Assembly (NCBI RefSeq): GCF_001282785.1
Contig: NZ_CVUA01000001.1
Coordinates: forward strand, 2,294,001-2,358,000
Source: Halolamina sediminis
GTDB taxonomy: Archaea; Halobacteriota; Halobacteria; Halobacteriales; Haloferacaceae
Length of the DNA: 64,000 nt
Reading direction: 5' to 3'
Part shown: piece after piece, positions 18,207 through 26,089 of the stretch
Layout: the number at the start of each line of letters is the position of its first letter
How positions within the stretch are numbered: position 1 is the first letter of the stretch
Notes under the pieces: generated by a model
Told to the model about the DNA's origin: nothing
What the model saw: only the letters and a program-made list of their open reading frames with translations
Databases searched by the model: none
Made by a program: the position numbers and the translations under genes

Positions 18207-18276
18207 CCCCTTCCCTGCCGGCCCGGTTCCCGCGTCGCGACCGGGGAACTATGCCGGACCCGCACCGAGCAGTACT

Positions 18277-20271
18277 GTGCACAGAGCTGTCGCCGTCGCG
18301 GTCGTTCTCTTGCTCGCCGGCGTGCAGCCAGCGACCGCCGTCACGGCCGGCGGCGCCGACGCGAGTTCGTGGACCGCCCACGACGCCGAGCGAGCCGTCG
18401 ACCCCGTGGCGTCGCCGACGATCGCAGTCGACACCGTTCTCTCGCTCACGCCCGATCGCCCGGGATCGATCGGCGTCGTCCAGACGTTCGAGATCCCCGA
18501 GGAAGTGACCGAGCTCAGGGTCACGCTGGGCCCGCAGTCGAGCGTCACCGACGCCGAGGGGTTCAGCTACATCGAGGGACAGACGTGGGAGTGGGACGGT
18601 GAGACCGTCGAGCCACGGCTCCGCTACGCGATGGCGGCCAACCGGACCACCGACCGCGACGGGCCGATGGGCGCCGACGGCTCGTACCTCTACGCCGACG
18701 TGGGCGAGTGGGCGCTGATCCAGCAGCCCAACCTCGGCTACCAGTGGCGCTACCGCGGCGCCGACTCGATCAGCGTCGACCGCACGACCCGCGTCGACGG
18801 GGCGGGCGCCGTCGGCGAGACGACCGCCTTCCTCGGGCCCCACGCGACGTACACCCGGGAGGTCGGCGGACAGGAGATAACGCTGATCGTGCCCGAGGCC
18901 GCCTCGCTCGCGGACCCGCCCGAGGAGATCCTCGACGGGCTCGGGAACGCCTCACAGGCGCTTCGCGTGGGCGACCGCGACCCGACCGTGTTCGCGGTCG
19001 CGGCACCCACCGATCGAGTGAACTGGGCGGCACAGGGCGTCCAGGTCGGCGACACCGACTTCTGGGTGCGCGCGAACCAGCCGATCGACGGGGTCGGGAA
19101 CGCGTGGCTCCACGAGTACGTCCACACCCGGCAGTCGTTCCGGACCGCCGACTCCGGGCGGTGGCTCACGGAGGCCAGCGCGACGTGGTACGCCGCGCTC
19201 CTGAGCCACCGACGGGAGGGGGTGACCTTCGCCCGCTTCGCCGAGTTCCTCGACCGCGGGACCGCCCAGCCGCAGGCGAGTTCGGTGCTCGCCGACCCGG
19301 GCGACTGGGCGAACAACGCGAACTACTGGAAAGGGGCACTGGTGAGCGGCGAGATCGACCGGCGGATCCGCGTCGCGACCGACCGCGGCGCCACCTTCCA
19401 GCGCGTGCTGGCGTCGCTCAACGAGCGGACCTCCCCGGTCACCAACGAGGACATCCTCGCAGCCGTCGCGAACGCCGGGGGGCAGTCCACCCGCGCCACC
19501 GCCGAACGGTTCACGACGACCGACGACGAAGCCGCGGTCTGGAACCGGAGCGCTCACCGCGAGGCGTTCGGCGGCGACGCCGCACTGCTGCGGGTGGGTT
19601 TCGACCCCGCAACCGACGTGCATGCGACCGGCCCGTACCGCAACGCGACGCTCGCTCCGCCGGTCACGCTGGCGGCCGGCGAGGCGCTCTCGCTGCGGAC
19701 AACGGTCGAGAACCTCGGCGGTGCGACCGGCGAGTACGCGGTCACGCTCCGGGTCGACGACCGGGCAGTCGTGACGGCGAACGGGACGCTCGCTCCCGGG
19801 GAGCGGACGGCGACCTCGCTGAGCCACGAGTTCGCGGAGCCGGGGCGCTACACCGTCTCGATCGCCGGCGAGCGGTTCACGGTCGCGGTTCGCGAGCCGG
19901 CGACGCCGGCGGTGACCGAGCTCGCGGTCGAGCCACGGACCGTCGACCCCGGCGAGGAGACGACCGTGACCGCCACCGTGACCAACGACGAGCAGGTGCC
20001 GGGCAACGCGACGATCCCGTTCACCCGGAACGGCGAGACGGTGGCGACCCGGACAGTCACACTCGGCGCGGGTGAGCGGGAGACGGTCTCGGCGACCGTC
20101 GAACTGCCGGCGGCGGGGGAGTACCGCGTCGGCGCGGGCGGCCGCGCGGTCGACGTGCGCGCTATCGCCCCGACGACGACGGAGACCACCGGGGCCGGGT
20201 TCGGCGTCCCGGTCGCGACCGTCGCCGTGCTCGCGACGGTGGGGCTTCGACGGCGACGGTCGGGAAGCTAG
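18277..20271 (+). CDS. secreted gluzincin-like metalloprotease with CARDB-like repeats and PGF-CTERM-like anchor
   Basis: A GTG at 18277 gives a signal peptide (HRAVAVAVVLLLAGVQPATA) and 664 residues. The zinc motif HEYVH is at 279-283, with a downstream Glu299 in WLTEASATWY, as in M1/M61-type gluzincins. Two Ig-like repeats follow (about 465-620; TVENLGGATGEY and TVTNDEQVPGNA), then a Thr-rich linker. The protein ends in GAGFGVPVA, a hydrophobic helix and LRRRR, which resembles the PGF-CTERM signal recognised by archaeosortase A. Cell-surface proteolysis is expected. Upstream in-frame ATGs overlap the aIF1 gene and would bury the signal peptide. Confidence 0.82.
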   Translation: MHRAVAVAVVLLLAGVQPATAVTAGGADASSWTAHDAERAVDPVASPTIAVDTVLSLTPDRPGSIGVVQTFEIPEEVTELRVTLGPQSSVTDAEGFSYIEGQTWEWDGETVEPRLRYAMAANRTTDRDGPMGADGSYLYADVGEWALIQQPNLGYQWRYRGADSISVDRTTRVDGAGAVGETTAFLGPHATYTREVGGQEITLIVPEAASLADPPEEILDGLGNASQALRVGDRDPTVFAVAAPTDRVNWAAQGVQVGDTDFWVRANQPIDGVGNAWLHEYVHTRQSFRTADSGRWLTEASATWYAALLSHRREGVTFARFAEFLDRGTAQPQASSVLADPGDWANNANYWKGALVSGEIDRRIRVATDRGATFQRVLASLNERTSPVTNEDILAAVANAGGQSTRATAERFTTTDDEAAVWNRSAHREAFGGDAALLRVGFDPATDVHATGPYRNATLAPPVTLAAGEALSLRTTVENLGGATGEYAVTLRVDDRAVVTANGTLAPGERTATSLSHEFAEPGRYTVSIAGERFTVAVREPATPAVTELAVEPRTVDPGEETTVTATVTNDEQVPGNATIPFTRNGETVATRTVTLGAGERETVSATVELPAAGEYRVGAGGRAVDVRAIAPTTTETTGAGFGVPVATVAVLATVGLRRRRSGS

Positions 20272-20332
20272 CTGCTGGAGCCGATCGTCGACGGAATCCG
20301 GAAATTGAGAAGCGTAGTCGGGAGTCGCTCGC

Positions 20333-20689
20333 TCAGAACGGCGCCGCCGGCCCCTCGTCGGGCTCCGCGTCGTCGTCGCCGGACTCGATCTGGCCGTCCC
20401 ACTCGCTCAGCCCGCCGGCCATGCTCTCGACGGTCGCGTCGGTGATCCCTTCGTAGGACTCGATCAGCTTCGCGGCCTGCACGCTGGATTTGCCGTGGGG
20501 GCAGACCGTCACGACGTGGTCGGCGTCTGCGAGTTCGGCGACTCGATCGGGGAGCTGTCGGAACGGGACGTTCAGGCTGCCGGGGATGTGGCCCCGCCGG
20601 AACGCCGGCGGCTCGCGGATGTCGACCATCGTCGGGGCCGCGCCGTCTTCGAGCAGTTCGGCCACGCGCTCGGTCGAGATCTCGTCCAT
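20333..20689 (-). CDS. rhodanese-like sulfurtransferase
   Basis: This single rhodanese domain of 118 residues has the start motif VDIREPPAFRRGHIPGSLNVP and the active-site loop VTVCPHGKSS with Cys63. A short acidic tail is typical of haloarchaea. It carries persulfide sulfur between donors and acceptors; the partner is unknown. It lies 50 bases downstream of the Nudix gene on the same strand and may share its transcript. Confidence 0.9.
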   Translation of the reverse strand: MDEISTERVAELLEDGAAPTMVDIREPPAFRRGHIPGSLNVPFRQLPDRVAELADADHVVTVCPHGKSSVQAAKLIESYEGITDATVESMAGGLSEWDGQIESGDDDAEPDEGPAAPF

Positions 20690-20739
20690 ACCGACCGTGG
20701 CTCGCTCGGACGGTTGAAGCTCACGGACCGCGGGCGCGG

Positions 20740-21321
20740 TTACAGCAGCCCTTCCTCGTCGGCCAGCGTGAGTCCCTGCAGCGTGGCCTCGTTGATCGGT
20801 CGCGAGCGAACCGTCTGGATCGCCTCCTCGATCGGGATCGCCCGCGGGGTGAGGAACTCGTTCGCGTCGAGCTCCTGCCCGACCGGTTCGAGCCCCTCGG
20901 CGAACACGTAGGCGCGCTTGTGTCTGAGCGCGCCCGTCGCGACCCAGACGTCCTCCAGCAGCGACAGCGAGTCGGCGCGGAACCCCGTCTCCTCGCGAAG
21001 CTCCCGCCGGGCCGCAGCGGTGAACGACTCCTCGGCCTCGACGACGCCGGCGGGCAGTTCGAGCTGTTCGTGGCGGATCGTCGGCCGGTACTGCTCGACG
21101 AACAGCACGTGGTCGTCGGTGACGGCGGTGACGACGACCGCGGTCGCGAGCTCGGCCCAGTAGTAGCGCTTCCGGGTGCCGTCGGGCTGTTCGATCAGGT
21201 CGTACCCCCCGACGAACCAGCCGGTCTCGTACTCCGGCACGCTCTCGATGACGCGCCAGTCGGGGTGGGACTCCGGCAGCGGCTCGTGCCGGCGACCGTC
21301 GTCCGGCGGGAAATCACCCAT
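20740..21321 (-). CDS. Nudix hydrolase, ADP-ribose pyrophosphatase-like
   Basis: The 193 residues contain the complete Nudix box G-x5-E-x7-R-E-x2-E-E-x-G (LPAGVVEAEESF ... RRELREETG). FVEQYRPTIRHEQLELPAG precedes it, which is typical of ADP-sugar pyrophosphatases. It should cleave ADP-ribose or a related dinucleotide with Mg. Its start overlaps the end of the DUF5809 gene by eight bases, so DUF5810, DUF5809, this gene and the rhodanese gene form a likely operon. Confidence 0.9.
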   Translation of the reverse strand: MGDFPPDDGRRHEPLPESHPDWRVIESVPEYETGWFVGGYDLIEQPDGTRKRYYWAELATAVVVTAVTDDHVLFVEQYRPTIRHEQLELPAGVVEAEESFTAAARRELREETGFRADSLSLLEDVWVATGALRHKRAYVFAEGLEPVGQELDANEFLTPRAIPIEEAIQTVRSRPINEATLQGLTLADEEGLL

Positions 21322-21760
21322 CCGACTCCCCGGGCGCGTCGTCTTGCAGCAGCGGCCGATAGATGCGGCCGAACGCCTGCCTACGGAGGGTACCGACCGC
21401 CGCCTCCTCCTCGGACTGGAACGTCGCCGCGACGACCTCCTCGGTGGCGGGCGCGGCGTGCCAGACTACCCGCTCGACGCTCTCGGAGCCGGTCTCGTGG
21501 ACGTCGTACGCCGGGTGCTCCTCCCGCCACGCCTCCCACGCCTCGCGGTCGGCGATCGTGACCGACAGCAGCGACGCGAACAGCGCGTCGCGGGCGGTCT
21601 CCACCACGTCGCCGGTCACCCGGCGGTCGTACTCCTCGCGGTCGAACTCCATCGCCTTGGCGGTCTCACGGACGACCGTCTGGGCGGCGGGACCGACGCT
21701 CTCGAACGCCTCGGCCGCGCCGTCCGCCGTCTCCGGGGAGAACACTCCTTCTGTTCGCAT
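21314..21760 (-). CDS. haloarchaeal DUF5809 family protein
   Basis: The 148 residues start MRTEGVFSPETADGAAEAFE and contain QTVVRETAKAMEFDREEYD and VVETARDALFASLL. I recognise this as the haloarchaeal DUF5809 family. It is soluble, helical and acidic, with no catalytic motif. It lies between DUF5810 (80 bases upstream) and the overlapping Nudix gene. The pairing of DUF5809 with DUF5810 suggests a shared role. Confidence 0.85.
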   Translation of the reverse strand: MRTEGVFSPETADGAAEAFESVGPAAQTVVRETAKAMEFDREEYDRRVTGDVVETARDALFASLLSVTIADREAWEAWREEHPAYDVHETGSESVERVVWHAAPATEEVVAATFQSEEEAAVGTLRRQAFGRIYRPLLQDDAPGESDG

Positions 21761-21840
21761 ACGTGGAAATCCCGAGCGAACGGGCTTACCGGTGACGATG
21801 GTGGGTCAGGCGTCGAACTGCTCGACTGACAGCGTGCCGG

Positions 21841-22281
21841 TCAGGCGTCGCCGTCCTCCTCGCTCTCCTCCTCGGCAGCGGCTTCGCGGCGTTTTCGCGT
21901 CATCTCGCGCGCCTCGGCGACGGCCTCCTCGGCCGCCTCGTCGATGAACCCTGAATCGGGCACTTCGGCGGGGTCGGCGATCTCCTCGGTCGGGTAGCTG
22001 CCGGATGCGTCGTGGTCGTGATCGTGGTCGTGTTCGCCGTCGCCGGTCGGGATCTCGGTCTCGGCGCGTTCGGCGGTCGCCTCGTCGTAGTCGACTTCCT
22101 CGGCGCCGTCGACGACCTCGGCAGCGAGTTCGGGCGGCGTATGCTCGCCCCACTCCTCGACGTGATCGTCGAGCCACGCCTCGTGGTCCTCGCCGTGGAG
22201 CATCGCGGTCATCGCGAGGTGGTTCGCCAAGTGCTCGTCGTCCTGTTGGGGCGAGCCACAGACCGGACAGCGGTATCCCAT
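21841..22281 (-). CDS. haloarchaeal DUF5810 family zinc-finger protein
   Basis: This 146-residue protein begins MGYRCPVCGSPQQDDEHLANHLA, a C-x2-C ... H-x3-H type zinc finger, followed by the LHGEDHEAWLDDHVEEW segment. The second half is acidic with a His/Asp run (DGEHDHDHDHD) that could bind metal. I recognise it as DUF5810. A longer reading upstream would place the finger internally, so the ATG at 22279-22281 is chosen. Nucleic-acid or protein binding is an inference from the finger. Confidence 0.85.
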   Translation of the reverse strand: MGYRCPVCGSPQQDDEHLANHLAMTAMLHGEDHEAWLDDHVEEWGEHTPPELAAEVVDGAEEVDYDEATAERAETEIPTGDGEHDHDHDHDASGSYPTEEIADPAEVPDSGFIDEAAEEAVAEAREMTRKRREAAAEEESEEDGDA

Positions 22282-22400
22282 ACCGGGGTCTCGGTCCGGA
22301 GGGGGAAAACGGATGCGCTCGATCGGCTCGTCAGTGGGTGAGTCGGCCGTTTCGACGTTCGCACCAGACCGCCTAAGCGGGCAGCAGTCCAACTGTTTGT

Positions 22401-23078
22401 ATGGATCGTCGGACGTTCATCAAGTCGACCGGCGCCGCCGCCGTCGTCGGGACGACGGCGGGCTGTCTCGATGCCGTCGGACTCGGGGATTCGAACCCGA
22501 ACGTGTCGCTCGCCGAACCCGACCGCCCTTTCGAGAGTGAGGACGTACCGTACCCGGCGTGGGGCCAGCGGGTCGCCGACGTGAGCCTCCCCGCACCGCT
22601 TGCCGGCGGGTCGCTGTCGCTGCGGGATCTCGGGACGCCGGGGCTGCTCACCTTCTTCTACAGCCACTGTCAGACGGTCTGTCCCGTTCTCGTCGGCACG
22701 CTCCGGAACGTCCAGGCCCACGCACAGACGAACGAGTACGCCGACGAGGTGACGTTCGCACCGGTGACGTTCGACCCCGCCAGAGACACCGCTGACCGAC
22801 TCGAGAGCTACGGCGAGGAGATGAACGTCACCACGGCCGCAGACGGCTGGCAGTTCCTCCGACCCGAGTCGAAGGAGCGAGCCAAGACGGTCGTTCAGGA
22901 GCAGTTCGGCGTCGACTTCCGGCGCACCGAGCCCGAGGACATGGATATGTACATGTTCGCCCACACCGCGCTGACGCTGTTGGTCAACGCCGACGGCTAC
23001 GTCGAACGGGCCTACCAGACCTCCTCTCCCGACGAACAGGCGATCATCGAGGACCTGACCGAACTCCGCGAGGCATGA
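22401..23078 (+). CDS. SCO1/SenC/PrrC-type lipoprotein
   Basis: A Tat lipoprotein signal is seen (RRTFIKST ... TTAGC, lipid Cys22). A thioredoxin-fold SCO domain follows, with Cys90 and Cys94 in CQTVC and a conserved His near residue 183 in FAHTALTLL; these are the three copper ligands. SCO proteins deliver copper to, or reduce thiols in, the CuA site of cytochrome oxidase on the outer membrane face. The gene overlaps the next one by four bases, making a three-gene cassette with TlpA-like and CcdA-like proteins. Confidence 0.92.
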   Translation: MDRRTFIKSTGAAAVVGTTAGCLDAVGLGDSNPNVSLAEPDRPFESEDVPYPAWGQRVADVSLPAPLAGGSLSLRDLGTPGLLTFFYSHCQTVCPVLVGTLRNVQAHAQTNEYADEVTFAPVTFDPARDTADRLESYGEEMNVTTAADGWQFLRPESKERAKTVVQEQFGVDFRRTEPEDMDMYMFAHTALTLLVNADGYVERAYQTSSPDEQAIIEDLTELREA

Positions 23079-23599
23079 ACCGACGGCGGGTACTCGCGGC
23101 GCTCGCCGGCGTCGGCCTGACCGGGGGGAGCTTCTGGGCCGCCAGCAGTGGCCTGCTGGGAGGGACGACCGACGACCTCCCGATCCGCGTCGAGACGATC
23201 GACGCTCCCGGCTCCGAAGCGGGATCGGCACCCGTCCCGACGCCGGACCGCGTGACGGTCGTCGACCTGTTCGCGACGTGGTGTGCACCCTGTGACGAGC
23301 AGGTCGACATCCTGGACTCGGTTCGCGGAGAGTACGACGGCGTCAGCTTCGTCTCGGTGACCAACGAGCGCCTCGGCGAGTCGCTGACCAAGCGGGACAT
23401 CGCCGACTGGTGGGGCGAGAACGGCGGCGCCTGGACGGTCGGGCTCGACCCCGGCAGCGAGCTCATGGCCGCCTTCGGCGCCGACGGCCTGCCGTACGTC
23501 GCGATCGTCGACGCCGAGGGGACGGTGCAGTTCGAACACGGGGGACTCGTCCACGCCGACACGCTCCGAACCGAACTGGACGCAGTGACCGATGCTTGA
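23075..23599 (+). CDS. TlpA-like thioredoxin-fold protein, exported
   Basis: The 174 residues have a Tat-type start (MNRRRVLAALAGVGLTGG) and a thioredoxin-fold domain with the redox pair Cys70 and Cys73 in ATWCAPC. A cis-Pro region DGLPYVAIVD follows. It should reduce disulfides or copper-binding cysteines outside the membrane, receiving electrons from the CcdA-like protein encoded next (overlap eight bases). Its partner target is probably the SCO protein upstream. Confidence 0.92.
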   Translation: MNRRRVLAALAGVGLTGGSFWAASSGLLGGTTDDLPIRVETIDAPGSEAGSAPVPTPDRVTVVDLFATWCAPCDEQVDILDSVRGEYDGVSFVSVTNERLGESLTKRDIADWWGENGGAWTVGLDPGSELMAAFGADGLPYVAIVDAEGTVQFEHGGLVHADTLRTELDAVTDA

Positions 23600-24251
23600 C
23601 CCGGGAACGATCGGCGTGCTCGGGTTCGCCGCCGGCGCTGGCGTCACGACGTTTCTCGCTCCCTGTGCGTTCCCGCTGCTCCCCGGCTACGTCGGCTACT
23701 ACCTGCGCGAGAGCGACCAGCGCGTGGCCGCGGTCCCGGCCGCGGCGACGGCGTCGGCGGGGACGCTGGCCGCGCTCGCGCTCGTGGGCGGGCTCGTGCT
23801 CACGCTCGGCCGCTCGCTGACGCGAGCACTCCCGCTGTTCGAGCCGGTCGTCGGGGTCGCACTGGTGGTGTTCGGCGTTCTCACGCTGCGTGGCGGGGAG
23901 CTCGGCGTCGACGTTCGGCTGCCGAGCCGACCGGACACACTGCTCGGGTTCGGCGTGTTCGGCGCGGTGTACGGGATCGCCGCCGCGGGCTGTGTCGTCC
24001 CACTGTTCCTCGGCGTCGTCACGCAGGCGCTCGCGCTCGACGGCGCCACGAGCGCGCTCGCGCTCGGGACGTACGCCCTCGGCGTCGCCGCGCCGCTGGC
24101 TGGCGTGACGCTGCTCGCCGGCGCCGGGGTCGACATCTGGCGCTCCGTCGGCGGGTACACCGGCCGTATCAAACAGGCTGCGGGCGTAGTGATGATCGTC
24201 GCCGGACTCGGCCAGCTCTATCTCGCCGCCGACCTGCTCGGCGTGCTCTAA
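23592..24251 (+). CDS. CcdA/DsbD-type transmembrane thiol electron transporter
   Basis: The 219 residues form six predicted helices. One redox Cys lies in FLAPCAFPLLPGY (Cys25) and the other in AAAGCVVPLFLG in the second half, the two sites CcdA proteins use to carry electrons across the membrane. It would pass reducing power from a cytoplasmic thioredoxin to the exported TlpA-like protein. It is the last gene of the Sco-TlpA-CcdA cassette and overlaps the convergent rimI by four bases. Confidence 0.92.
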   Translation: MLDPGTIGVLGFAAGAGVTTFLAPCAFPLLPGYVGYYLRESDQRVAAVPAAATASAGTLAALALVGGLVLTLGRSLTRALPLFEPVVGVALVVFGVLTLRGGELGVDVRLPSRPDTLLGFGVFGAVYGIAAAGCVVPLFLGVVTQALALDGATSALALGTYALGVAAPLAGVTLLAGAGVDIWRSVGGYTGRIKQAAGVVMIVAGLGQLYLAADLLGVL

Positions 24252-24736
24252 CCCTGCCACTCCGCGAGATCGAGCACCATCACGAAGGCGTCCTCGCCGT
24301 CGTCGTAGTAGGCGGACACCCGCCGGACGCGCTCGAACCCCACGTCCTCGTACAGCGACCGGGCCACGTCGTTGCTCTCCCGGACTTCGAGCTTCACCAC
24401 GTCCGCGCCGGCGAGCCTCAGTGTGAACAGCACGCGCCGGAGCAGCGCGCGGCCGACGCCCTCGCCCTGCATCTCGGGGTGGACGGCGATGTCCTTCAGG
24501 TGGCCCAGATCGCGGCCGTGATTCGCGTTTACGTCCGCGATCGCGTAGCCGACGACGGCGCCGTCCCGGACCGCGACGAGGAACCCCCGGTTGCCCAGGA
24601 ACCGCTCGAAGGAGGCGAACGGCCACGGCTGGGGGAACACCGACTTCTCGATCCGGAACACCGCGAGCAGGTCCGCCCGGTCGGCCTCGCGGATGGTGAG
24701 ATCCGCGGCGTCCGACGCGTCCGGGTGGGAGGTCAC
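24248..24736 (-). CDS. rimI: ribosomal-protein/N-terminal acetyltransferase RimI-like
   Basis: This 162-residue GNAT protein has the RimI-type blocks EKSVFPQPWPFASFERFLG and HLKDIAVHPEMQGEGVGRALL. It ends in VRESNDVARSLYEDVGFERV and a Tyr pair (SAYYDDGEDAFVMVL). It resembles archaeal RimI/Ard1, the major N-terminal protein acetyltransferase, acting in the cytoplasm. The ATG at 24736 leaves a 15-residue acidic leader common in haloarchaea. Confidence 0.88.
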   Translation of the reverse strand: MTSHPDASDAADLTIREADRADLLAVFRIEKSVFPQPWPFASFERFLGNRGFLVAVRDGAVVGYAIADVNANHGRDLGHLKDIAVHPEMQGEGVGRALLRRVLFTLRLAGADVVKLEVRESNDVARSLYEDVGFERVRRVSAYYDDGEDAFVMVLDLAEWQG

Positions 24737-24876
24737 GTCCGTGATTTAGGCAGGTGGTCGGCATAAACGACGCGGCCGGCGGCGCCGCGGACGACCGCGT
24801 TGGGGCAGCCGTTCAACAGCTGTCAGATCGTTCGGTGCTTACTTGCTCCGGGGTCGAGAACCCGGACGCGAGCGAA

Positions 24877-25809
24877 ATGACCCACCGGATCCTCGTCATG
24901 GGTGACAACCACGGCGACGTGCGGTCGCTCCGGCGGGTCCTCGACGATGCCGACAACGACCCGTTCGACTACGTCGTCCACGTCGGGGACTACACGAACG
25001 CTTGGCGGACAGCGAGACAGGACGACGAGCAAACGGGAAAGGAACGCGGCAGGGAGCAACTGGAAGCGGTCGAGCCGGTGCTGGAACGGTTCGACGAACT
25101 CGCGGCACACGGGCTGGTGTGGGTGTACGGCAATCAGGACTACTTCGGCGATCTGGACTACGAGCTCTCGGTCGGCACCGAAGTTCCCGACGACGGCGTG
25201 GTGACGGTCGGGGAGGTGGCGTTCACCAGCTCGCTCGACCACGTCGACGCCGAGACGGTGCTCGTCACGCATCTGGAGCACTGGCGGCTCGCGGATCAGT
25301 TCGACGGGCGGGCGCACTTCTGTGGCAACTCCCACCGCGGCCGACAGAAGGGACGGCGGCTGAACTCGGCGTTCCTCCAGGTCCGAGACCCCCGGACCGA
25401 GGAGCGGCGCGTCGGCGGCTACTTCGTCGCCGAACTCGACGAAGACGGCCTCGACGTCGAGATGCGGTCGATTGGCGAACTCACTCGGGTCGAGTGTGAA
25501 CGCCACGGCGAACGCGGGGTGCAGTTCCAGCCCGAATCGAGAGGGTGTATGTTCTGCAACGAGGAGGGAACCCTGTGGCGAGAGATGTGTGCGTCGGGGT
25601 ACTACGGCCTCACCCACGACAGCGACCGTGAAACCGTCGACGACGAGGATCTGATCGACTACGCTGCGCGCCTCTGGGAAGACCCGCCGGAGGGGTTCCG
25701 CGAGCGGTTCGAGTCGTACCTCGCGGAGTTGGCGGACGATCGCTACTCGCCGTTGACGCGGGCCGACGGCGGCGCGCTCACGCTCGCCGAGAACAGCTAC
25801 TCCTACTGA
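24877..25809 (+). CDS. calcineurin-like metallophosphoesterase with C-terminal Cys-containing region
   Basis: The 310 residues begin MTHRILVMGDNHGDVRSLRRV, a metallophosphoesterase motif I. VVHVGDYTN and VWVYGNQDYFGDL correspond to GD and GNHD, with Gln in place of the usual His. FCGNSHRG stands for the GHTH motif and is degenerate. A C-terminal part has CERHGERG and GCMFCNEEGT, which could bind a metal. The altered motifs make catalytic activity uncertain. An upstream GTG-started reading is possible, but the ATG at 24877 matches the fold start. Confidence 0.75.
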   Translation: MTHRILVMGDNHGDVRSLRRVLDDADNDPFDYVVHVGDYTNAWRTARQDDEQTGKERGREQLEAVEPVLERFDELAAHGLVWVYGNQDYFGDLDYELSVGTEVPDDGVVTVGEVAFTSSLDHVDAETVLVTHLEHWRLADQFDGRAHFCGNSHRGRQKGRRLNSAFLQVRDPRTEERRVGGYFVAELDEDGLDVEMRSIGELTRVECERHGERGVQFQPESRGCMFCNEEGTLWREMCASGYYGLTHDSDRETVDDEDLIDYAARLWEDPPEGFRERFESYLAELADDRYSPLTRADGGALTLAENSYSY

Positions 25810-25946
25810 CGGTGTGCGGTGCAGCGGTGGGTCGACGCCCCCCAGTCGGCACGCTCAGATCGGGGAGACGAACCGCGAGCCGTCGGCAAGAATCGAAGAA
25901 GGCTGATCGGTGAACGAGAGCGGCGCTCTCGTCGACGCGATTCGGC

Positions 25947-26089
25947 TTCGCACAGTCACGGCAACGGGCTCGGAGCGACCGCCCGACGGCGGTCGCCGCT
26001 CGCGAGCCGTGATCGGTTTCGCACAGTCACGGCAGCACGCTCCGTCACCGTGACACGGAGGTCACGGTAGGTCGCGAGCCGTGACTGGC
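25947..26089. repeat. tandem pair of 71-72 bp hairpin units
   Basis: Two units begin with the same 17 bases (25947-25963 and 26018-26034, ttcgcacagtcacggca) and share tcgcgagccgtga near their ends (26000-26012 and 26072-26084). Between the shared flanks each unit carries a different palindrome (gcgaccgcc/ggcggtcgc against accgtgac/gtcacggt). In unit 2 the flanks themselves are inverted (cagtcacggc against gccgtgactg). The pair ends at the aconitase stop codon and could fold as a terminator. The rest of the 25810-26089 spacer shows no gene. Confidence 0.65.

Noticed and set aside
25819..26070. 83-codon frame downstream of the metallophosphoesterase gene
   Set aside because: Arg/Ser-rich translation of a tandem hairpin repeat; no start signal and no coherent protein features.
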